From the NCBI RefSeq assembly GCF_012911025.1, contig NZ_WUEI01000030.1, positions 1 to 47,373 of the forward strand: a stretch of 47,373 nt of DNA. Reading direction: 5' to 3'. The notes below the pieces were generated by a model, which was given only the letters and a program-made list of their open reading frames with translations, searched no databases and was not told where the DNA came from. Position 1 is the first letter of the stretch; every line of letters begins with the position of its first letter. Positions 41,983 to 47,373 of this stretch are shown one piece after another. The position numbers were made by a program, and so were the translations under genes. Source of the DNA: Azoarcus sp. TTM-91 (lineage in GTDB: Bacteria > Pseudomonadota > Gammaproteobacteria > Burkholderiales > Rhodocyclaceae).

Positions 41983-43166
41983 TCGGACGCCTGCCGCTGT
42001 TCTGCCTCGGCCTCGGCCAGCTCGTCAGCTGGGGGCTGTTCTACTACCTCATCGGCGGCTTCGGCGAGCTAATCGCCGCCGACCTCGGCTGGAGCCTGGC
42101 GCTGGTGCATGGCGGCTTCTCCGCCGCGCTGGTGGCCATGGGCCTGAGCTCCGCCCGGGTCGGCAGGCTGATCGAGAAGCACGGCGGCCGGCCGGTGCTG
42201 GCCTGGGGCATGGTGCTGGGCGCCGCTGGCTGCCTCGGCCTCGCGCTGGCGGACAGCCTGCCCGCCTATTACGCCGCCTGGCTGGTGCTCGGACTGGCGA
42301 TGCGCTGCACCCTGTACGACGCCGCCTTCGCCGCCCTCGCCCGCGTCGGCGGCCCGGCCGCGCGCCGGCCGATGGCGCAGATCACCCTGCTGGGCGGGCT
42401 CGCCTCCACCGTGTTCTGGCCGGTGGGTCATGCGCTGGCGGAGCACTACGGCTGGCGCGGCGCGATGCTGGCTTATGCCGCCATCGCCCTCGCCTCCATT
42501 CCGCTGCATCTGGCGCTGCCGCGCGGCCGCCACGCGCCGCAGCCAGCCACGCAAGGTACGACGGACGGCTTCCGCACACCGGCCGGCCATGCCCGCCTGG
42601 CGGCGGCGCTCTACGCCATCATCATCACGGTGACCGGTTTTCTCGCCGCGGCAATGTCGGCGCATATGATCACCCTGCTGGTCGCCCTCGGCGTCGCCGC
42701 ACCGGTGGCGGTGGCAATAGGCGCGCTGCGCGGCGTCGGCCAATCGCTGGCGCGGCTGGCGGAGGTGCTGTTCGGCCGCCGGCTGCCGCCGCCCAGCCTC
42801 AACCTGTTCGCCAGCGCGCTGCTGCCGGTGTGCTTCCTCGCCGCGCTGACGAGCGGCCAGTGGCTGGCGGCGGCGGTGGCTTTCGCCTTCCTCTACGGCG
42901 CCGGCAACGGCCTGCTCACCATCACCCGTGGCACGCTGCCGCTGGTGCTGTTCGATCCGGCCACCTACGGCTCCCTGGTCGGCCGCCTGCTGGCACCCGG
43001 CTTCTTCGTCGCCGCCGCGGCGCCGCTGCTGTTCGCGCTGATCATCGAGCACTGGGGCGCCGGGGCCGCGCTCGGCCTGTGCGTGCTGCTGGCCGTGGCC
43101 ATGCTGGGCGCCGCCGCGCTGCTGAAGCTGCGTTGCGCGCCCGTCACCGGCAGGCCGGAAAACTAG
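41979..43166 (+). CDS. MFS transporter
   Basis: A 395-residue, 12-helix transporter coupled to the acetyltransferase gene by a GTGA overlap, so the GTG start is well supported. The LGQLVSWGLFYYLIGGFGEL opening and the motif-A-like VGRLIEKHGGRPVLAWG identify an MFS member of the type often annotated as a general MFS permease; RxTLYDAAFAAL-like and ITRGTLPLVLFDP segments recur in such proteins. The substrate is unknown. Motif A is modified compared with drug exporters. Confidence 0.88.
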   Translation: MIGRLPLFCLGLGQLVSWGLFYYLIGGFGELIAADLGWSLALVHGGFSAALVAMGLSSARVGRLIEKHGGRPVLAWGMVLGAAGCLGLALADSLPAYYAAWLVLGLAMRCTLYDAAFAALARVGGPAARRPMAQITLLGGLASTVFWPVGHALAEHYGWRGAMLAYAAIALASIPLHLALPRGRHAPQPATQGTTDGFRTPAGHARLAAALYAIIITVTGFLAAAMSAHMITLLVALGVAAPVAVAIGALRGVGQSLARLAEVLFGRRLPPPSLNLFASALLPVCFLAALTSGQWLAAAVAFAFLYGAGNGLLTITRGTLPLVLFDPATYGSLVGRLLAPGFFVAAAAPLLFALIIEHWGAGAALGLCVLLAVAMLGAAALLKLRCAPVTGRPEN

Positions 43167-43248
43167 GGGAAAAGGCGGAGGTGCCAGGCGGGAACGCCGG
43201 GCGGAATCGACGCGGCAAAGCGGCGGCGGCAAGCCCACCGCATCACCC

Positions 43249-43854
43249 TCAAGCGCGCCGGAACACCACGCTGAGATTGTTCGCCGGCATCTCCGCCACC
43301 TCGGCCAGCGTGAGGCCGCGGGCGGCGGCCTCGGCGACCACCGCCTCCAGATCGCGCACGCCGAAGCGCGGATCGCGCTCCTTCAGCCAGCCGTCGAAGG
43401 CTTCGTTGCTGGGCGCGGTGTGGGCACCGTCGCGGCGGTAGGGGCCGTAGAGATAGAGCACGCCGCCGGGCGGCAGCAGGCGGGCGACGCCATCCAGCAG
43501 CGCCGGCGTGGTTTCCCAGGGCGAGTAGTGGATGACGTTGATGGCGACCACCGCGTCCGCCGCGGCCAGAGGCCACTTCGCGGCGGTGGCGTCGAACAGC
43601 AGGGGATCGGCGACGTTGGCGACGCCGGCATGCACGATCCAGCCGCGGATGGAGGCCAGCGCGCCGGCCTCCGTCTCGCTGGGCTGCCAGCGCAGGCCAG
43701 GCAGCCTGGCGGCGAAGAACACCGCATGCTCGCCGCTGCCGCTGCCTATCTCCAACACCGTGCCGCTGGCCGGCAGGTGGTGCCGCAGCACCGCGAGGAT
43801 GAACTCGCGGTTGCGCGCGGTGGCGGGAGCGAACAGGCGGGCATCGGCGTTCAT
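43249..43854 (-). CDS. DUF938 SAM-dependent methyltransferase-like protein
   Basis: A 201-residue class I methyltransferase-fold protein. The opening RLFAPATARNREFILAVLRH, the SAM loop VLEIGSGSGEHAVFFA, LRWQPSETEAGALASI, VVAINVIHYSPWETTPALLD and YLYGPYRRDGAHTAPSNEAF with FDGWLKERDPRFGVRDLE fit the DUF938 family closely. The acceptor is unknown. The ATG at 43854 starts the conserved part; longer in-frame extensions would overlap trpS. It lies 22 bases after trpS on the same strand. Confidence 0.9.
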   Translation of the reverse strand: MNADARLFAPATARNREFILAVLRHHLPASGTVLEIGSGSGEHAVFFAARLPGLRWQPSETEAGALASIRGWIVHAGVANVADPLLFDATAAKWPLAAADAVVAINVIHYSPWETTPALLDGVARLLPPGGVLYLYGPYRRDGAHTAPSNEAFDGWLKERDPRFGVRDLEAVVAEAAARGLTLAEVAEMPANNLSVVFRRA

Positions 43855-43876
43855 GCGGCTGTCGGCCTCGGGCAAC

Positions 43877-45190
43877 TCAGCCGGCGAGCTGGGCCAGCGC
43901 GTCCTGCACCGCGGCCAGGGTGGCGCCGCCGGCCAGCACGCCCAGCGGCTGGCCATCCAGCAGCAGGCCGTCGGCGGCTTCGCGGGGTGCCGCGCCCTGC
44001 TTCAGCCGGGCGATGGTCTGGCCAGCTTCCTTGGGCGAGGCGAAGCCCACGCTCTGCAGCAGCAGGCTGCCGTCGGCGGCAACCAGCTTGAAGTAAAAGC
44101 GGCCATCGCCTTCGCGGTACTGCTTGAACTGCGGCTGGGCGGCGGCCTTGGCCTTTTCGCCGCTGCGCTGTTCGATGGCACTGCCGAGGTTGCGCAGGCC
44201 GACCGCGTGGCGCAGTTCGGCAAGGAAGGGCGTGGCGATGCTGCGCGCCTTGGCCGCCCCTTCCTTCAGCCTGGCTTCGATCAGCTCCGGCTGGGCGATC
44301 AGCGCCTGGTAACGCTCGCGCATCGGCGACACCGCGGTGTCGATCTGCTCGAACAGCGCCTGCTTGGCTTCGCCCCAGGCGATGCCGCCGGCAAAGGCGG
44401 CGCGCATGGCCTCGGTCTGCTCCGGCGTGGAGAAGGCCTGGTAGAGCTCGAACAACGCCGAGCCTTCGGTGTCCTTGGGCTCACCGGGCACGCGCGAGTC
44501 GGTGACGATGGAGGCGATCAGCTTCTTCAGTTCGACTGAGGACGAGAACAGCGGAATCGTGTTGTCGTAGCTCTTGCTCATCTTGCGGCCGTCCAGGCCG
44601 GGCAGCGTGGCCACCGACTCGTCGATCGCCGCCTCCGGCAGCACAAAGTGCTCGCCGTAGAGGTGATTGAAGCGGGCGGCGATGTCGCGTGCCATCTCGA
44701 TGTGCTGGATCTGGTCGCGCCCCACCGGCACCGAATGCGCCTTGAACATCAGGATGTCGGCGGCCATCAGCACCGGGTACATGAAGAGGCCCATGTTGAC
44801 GCCGGCGTCCGGGTCCTCGCCCTCGGCCAGGTTCTTGTCCACCGCCGCCTTGTAGGCGTGGGCGCGGTTGAGCAGGCCCTTGCTGGCGACGCAGGTGAGC
44901 AGCCAGGTGAGCTCCGGGATCTCGGGAATGTCGGACTGGCGGTAGAACCACACCCGCTCGGTATCCAGGCCGGCGGCCAGCCAGGTGGCGGCGATTTCCA
45001 GCGTGGAACGGTGCACCCGCGCCGGGTCGCCACCGGTCTTGATCAGCGCATGGTAGTCGGCGAGGAAGTAGAAGCTCTCGGCGTCGGCACGCTGGCTGGC
45101 GGCAATCGCCGGGCGCAGGGCGCCGGCGTAGTTGCCGAGGTGGGGCGTGCCGGAGGTGGTGATGCCGGTAAGGATGCGAGTGGTGGGCAT
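43877..45190 (-). CDS. trpS: Tryptophanyl-tRNA synthetase with a C-terminal DUF1508-like extension
   Basis: Class I aminoacyl-tRNA synthetase of 437 residues that charges tRNA-Trp. The HIGH-type signature is TSGTPHLGNYAGAL, and the KMSKS loop is LDGRKMSKSYDNTIPLF; MYPVLMAADILMFKAHSVPV and VGRDQIQHIEMARDI are typical of TrpS. After the catalytic part (about 330-340 residues) there is an extension of roughly 90 residues with GDGRFYFKLVAADGSLLLQS and GFASPKEAGQTIARLK, which resembles the DUF1508/YegP module. Longer TrpS proteins of this kind are known in betaproteobacteria. The start is the ATG at 45190; upstream frame is non-coding. Confidence 0.95.
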   Translation of the reverse strand: MPTTRILTGITTSGTPHLGNYAGALRPAIAASQRADAESFYFLADYHALIKTGGDPARVHRSTLEIAATWLAAGLDTERVWFYRQSDIPEIPELTWLLTCVASKGLLNRAHAYKAAVDKNLAEGEDPDAGVNMGLFMYPVLMAADILMFKAHSVPVGRDQIQHIEMARDIAARFNHLYGEHFVLPEAAIDESVATLPGLDGRKMSKSYDNTIPLFSSSVELKKLIASIVTDSRVPGEPKDTEGSALFELYQAFSTPEQTEAMRAAFAGGIAWGEAKQALFEQIDTAVSPMRERYQALIAQPELIEARLKEGAAKARSIATPFLAELRHAVGLRNLGSAIEQRSGEKAKAAAQPQFKQYREGDGRFYFKLVAADGSLLLQSVGFASPKEAGQTIARLKQGAAPREAADGLLLDGQPLGVLAGGATLAAVQDALAQLAG

Positions 45191-45460
45191 GGGAAGCCTG
45201 CAAATGCCTGGGAGGTGGGCTGAAGGGCGGGAGTTTAGCGCCTGGGCCGGCGCCGCGCTAACCTTGCCGCCGCTGGCATGCCAGTGGTTTCGGCGGGCCC
45301 CGCACGTGACATATTCCCGCACCATGATCCGGCGCGCGGGCTAGACTCGGGCCCCGAAACCAATGAAAGCGCGCGAGCAAGCGCGGGCCAGCGCACATCG
45401 CCAACCGGCGCTCCCGCCCTGCGGAGCCTGGCCAGCCGACCGTGCCGGGCCTGCCCAGCG

Positions 45461-46069
45461 ATGTTCCGATTTTCCCGCTTCCCCTCCCCGGGCCTCTCAG
45501 CCGGCCCAACGCCCCTACGCAGCGGCATTCTGTTCGCGGCCGCGCTGTGCCTGCTCGCAGGCGCTGCGCCCGGGCGCGCCTCCGGCAGTGCGGAACGCCT
45601 GCTGCTGGCGGAGAGCCAGACCTCGGTGGCCGCCATCGTGTGGGGCATCGTCAGCTACACCCGCTGGCCGGCACAGCCGGAAGTGCTGCGCGCCTGCCTC
45701 GCCGGCCACAGCGCACATGCCGACACCCTGCGCCGCAGCGCCGACTGGCTGGGGCCGGAGCGGCGCAGCCTGGTGCGCCAGCTGGCACCCGGCGAAAACC
45801 CGGCCGAGGTCTGCGACCTGGTCTATGCCGGCGAACTGGCGCCGGCGGCGCGCACCCATCTGCTGAACCAGCTCGCCGGCACGCCGGTGCTCACCATAGG
45901 CGAAGGCGCCGGCTTCTGTTCCGCCGGCGGCATGTTCTGCCTGGAGCAGGATGGCTCCACCGCCGGCGCGCGCTTCTCCGCCAACCTCGACGCCATCTCC
46001 CGCTCCAGCCTGCGCATCAATCCCCAGGTGCTGCGACTGTCGCGCCAACTGCGCGGGGTGGGCTCGTGA
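45461..46069 (+). CDS. YfiR-family periplasmic regulator
   Basis: A 202-residue exported protein (signal peptide SGILFAAALCLLAGAAPGRA) of the YfiR/DUF4154 family. VAAIVWGIVSYTRWP, VLRACLAGHSAHADTL, LVYAGELAPAARTHLLNQLA and GTPVLTIGEGAGFCSAGGMF with FSANLDAISRSSLRINPQVL are the family pattern, including paired Cys residues that form the redox-sensitive disulfides in P. aeruginosa YfiR. YfiR represses the diguanylate cyclase YfiN in the periplasm, and exactly such a cyclase follows with a GTGA overlap. The gene is divergent from trpS; the 270-base gap holds TAGACT at 45342 as a weak -10 candidate. Confidence 0.88.
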   Translation: MFRFSRFPSPGLSAGPTPLRSGILFAAALCLLAGAAPGRASGSAERLLLAESQTSVAAIVWGIVSYTRWPAQPEVLRACLAGHSAHADTLRRSADWLGPERRSLVRQLAPGENPAEVCDLVYAGELAPAARTHLLNQLAGTPVLTIGEGAGFCSAGGMFCLEQDGSTAGARFSANLDAISRSSLRINPQVLRLSRQLRGVGS

Positions 46070-47352
46070 ATCCCCGCAGCAGGCCCCGCGGCACCCTGTT
46101 CCAGGCTTTGCGCCGCACCTATTTCGGCTCCGCCCTGCTGGCGCTGCTGATCGCCGCGCTGGCACTGGCCACGGTAGCCTTCTTCACCCTGCGCGCCCAG
46201 CACACCGCCAACCTGGCGTTGGTGGCGCGCACCATCGCTTACTCCAGCGAGGCGGCGGTAATGTTCGCCGACGCCGCCACCGCCCGCGAGATCCTGCAGC
46301 AGATCGGCCAGCGCGAGCACCTGGTGGAGGCCCGCATCCTGCTGCCGGACGGCAGCGAACTGGCCCGGTACGAGCGGCAGGGTGCCGCGCTGGAGAACTT
46401 CAGCGCCCTCATCGGCCGGCTGGTGGTGCCGGAGCGCATCACCGCCGAGATCGCGCCAGAGCAGAAAGTGCTCGGCCAGGTAGCGCTGCGCGGCAGCGGC
46501 AGCGTGTTCGCCGGCTTCTTCCTGAAAGCGGTGGCCGCCGGGATGGTCGGCCTCGCACTGGCCCTGTTCACCGCCCGCGATCTGGCGCGGCGGCTGGAGC
46601 AGAAGCTGGTGGCGGAACTGGATGCGCTCTCCTCCCTCGCCCACGCCGCGCGCATGAACAAGGACTTCGCCCGCCGCCTGCCGCACTTCGAAGTCGCCGA
46701 GTTCGACGAGCTGGGCAAAGACTTCAACGCCCTGTTCGACGAGATCCAGGCCCGCAATGAAGAACTGGTGGCGCGACAGGCCAGCCTGGAAGAGGCCAAC
46801 GCCTCGCTCTCCCACCTGGCGCTGCACGACAGCCTCACCGGCCTCGCCAACCGCGCCTACTTCGGCGAGCGGCTGGAGCAGGCGGTGGCCGAGGCGAGGC
46901 GCAACGGCAGCCAGGTGGGCGTGCTCTACCTGGACAACGACCGCTTCAAGGAAATCAATGACAGCCACGGCCACGCCGCCGGCGACACGCTGCTGGTGGA
47001 GATCGCCCGGCGGCTGCGGGCCGCGGTGCGCGACAGCGACCTGGTGGCGCGCCTGGGCGGCGACGAGTTCGCGGTGCTGCTGACACCGCTGCGCGGGCTG
47101 GAGGATGCCAGCCGCGTGGCGGAGAAAATCCTGGCCACGGTAGCGACGCCAGTGGCGCTGCGGCCGGGGGTCGAAGCCCTGCCCGGCCTCAGCATCGGCA
47201 TCGCCGCCTATCCGCAGCATGCCAGCGGCGGCGAAACCCTGATGCGCGCCGCCGACCACGCCATGTACCTGGCCAAGCGCAACGGCCGCGGCCACTACCG
47301 CATCGCCCCCGCCGAGGCGGCAGGCCGCGCCAACTCGGGAGAATCCACATGA
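46066..47352 (+). CDS. YfiN/TpbB-type membrane diguanylate cyclase
   Basis: A 428-residue inner-membrane enzyme making cyclic di-GMP. It has a first helix (ALLALLIAALALATVAFFTL), a periplasmic PAS/CHASE8-like domain of about 110 residues (TIAYSSEAAVMFADAATARE), a second helix (FFLKAVAAGMVGLALALF), a HAMP region with coiled coil, and a GGDEF domain with the active site LARLGGDEFAVLL. The inhibitory I-site RDSD lies five residues before GGDEF, so product inhibition is likely. The GTG start overlaps the YfiR-type gene's TGA. The arrangement matches the yfiR-yfiN part of the yfiBNR biofilm locus. Confidence 0.93.
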   Translation: MNPRSRPRGTLFQALRRTYFGSALLALLIAALALATVAFFTLRAQHTANLALVARTIAYSSEAAVMFADAATAREILQQIGQREHLVEARILLPDGSELARYERQGAALENFSALIGRLVVPERITAEIAPEQKVLGQVALRGSGSVFAGFFLKAVAAGMVGLALALFTARDLARRLEQKLVAELDALSSLAHAARMNKDFARRLPHFEVAEFDELGKDFNALFDEIQARNEELVARQASLEEANASLSHLALHDSLTGLANRAYFGERLEQAVAEARRNGSQVGVLYLDNDRFKEINDSHGHAAGDTLLVEIARRLRAAVRDSDLVARLGGDEFAVLLTPLRGLEDASRVAEKILATVATPVALRPGVEALPGLSIGIAAYPQHASGGETLMRAADHAMYLAKRNGRGHYRIAPAEAAGRANSGEST

Positions 47353-47373
47353 CACGCCCCCTCGCCCCCACCC
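47349..47373 (+). CDS. Start of a downstream gene cut by the window edge
   Basis: An ATG overlaps the cyclase TGA (ATGA) and opens a frame reading MTRPLAPT to the edge. By analogy with yfiBNR loci it could encode the OmpA-like lipoprotein YfiB, but eight codons cannot show this. Confidence 0.4.

Noticed and set aside
1..47373. Insertion sequences, prophage genes, rRNA or tRNA genes
   Set aside because: No transposase, integrase, tail or capsid motifs, and no tRNA cloverleaf or rRNA signature was recognised on either strand.

Overview
The window is GC-rich, densely coded DNA from a Gram-negative proteobacterium. An outer-membrane-type lifestyle is indicated by a periplasmic Do protease, a lipoprotein and c-type cytochromes. 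TRAP and aromatic-degradation genes, the C-terminally extended TrpS and a PACE-family pump fit a betaproteobacterium, perhaps Rhodocyclales-like; this placement is inference and no rRNA or tRNA was seen to test it.

Layout. Positions 1-5700 hold the end of an EnvZ-type kinase, a QseBC/PmrAB-type two-component pair, and a DegP/MucD-type protease whose promoter carries CTTAAG-N5-CTTAAG, so the pair probably controls the protease. A small exported protein of unknown function and a strong terminator follow. A Bcr/CflA drug exporter lies at 5.7-6.9 kb. From 7.2 to 14.0 kb a minus-strand catabolic cluster (glutathione-dependent isomerase, TRAP binding protein, FAH-type hydrolase, VOC protein, DUF2783 protein, flavin monooxygenase, metallo-beta-lactamase-fold protein) is divergent from an IclR-type regulator; its substrate cannot be read from the sequence.

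From 15.1 to 29.0 kb is a complete type I-F CRISPR-Cas locus. A 27-repeat array on the minus strand is followed by cas1, the cas2-cas3 fusion, csy1, csy2, csy3, csy4 (cas6f) and a 46-repeat array on the plus strand. The two arrays diverge outward from the cas genes and share a leader with fixed spacing. Between cas2-3 and csy1, on the opposite strand, sits a HepT/MntA (HEPN/nucleotidyltransferase, type VII) toxin-antitoxin pair. Directly upstream of the mntA start, in the mntA transcript sense, is a near copy of the I-F repeat hairpin. The most interesting idea in the window is that Cas6f or the Csy complex acts on this element and ties the toxin-antitoxin module to the CRISPR system, by a route different from but reminiscent of CreTA. 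This is a hypothesis from position and sequence only.

From 29.2 to 47.4 kb the chromosome is ordinary: a diheme cytochrome c, a cupin, murB coupled to a PACE-type efflux gene, an MFS transporter behind a 22-bp palindrome, a bifunctional glucosylglycerol-phosphate synthase/phosphatase (compatible solute), a lipoprotein, a chemoreceptor, a second QseBC-type pair, a GNAT acetyltransferase coupled to an MFS transporter, a DUF938 methyltransferase, trpS, and a YfiR/YfiN-type c-di-GMP module that runs off the right edge.

No transposase, integrase or prophage gene was recognised.
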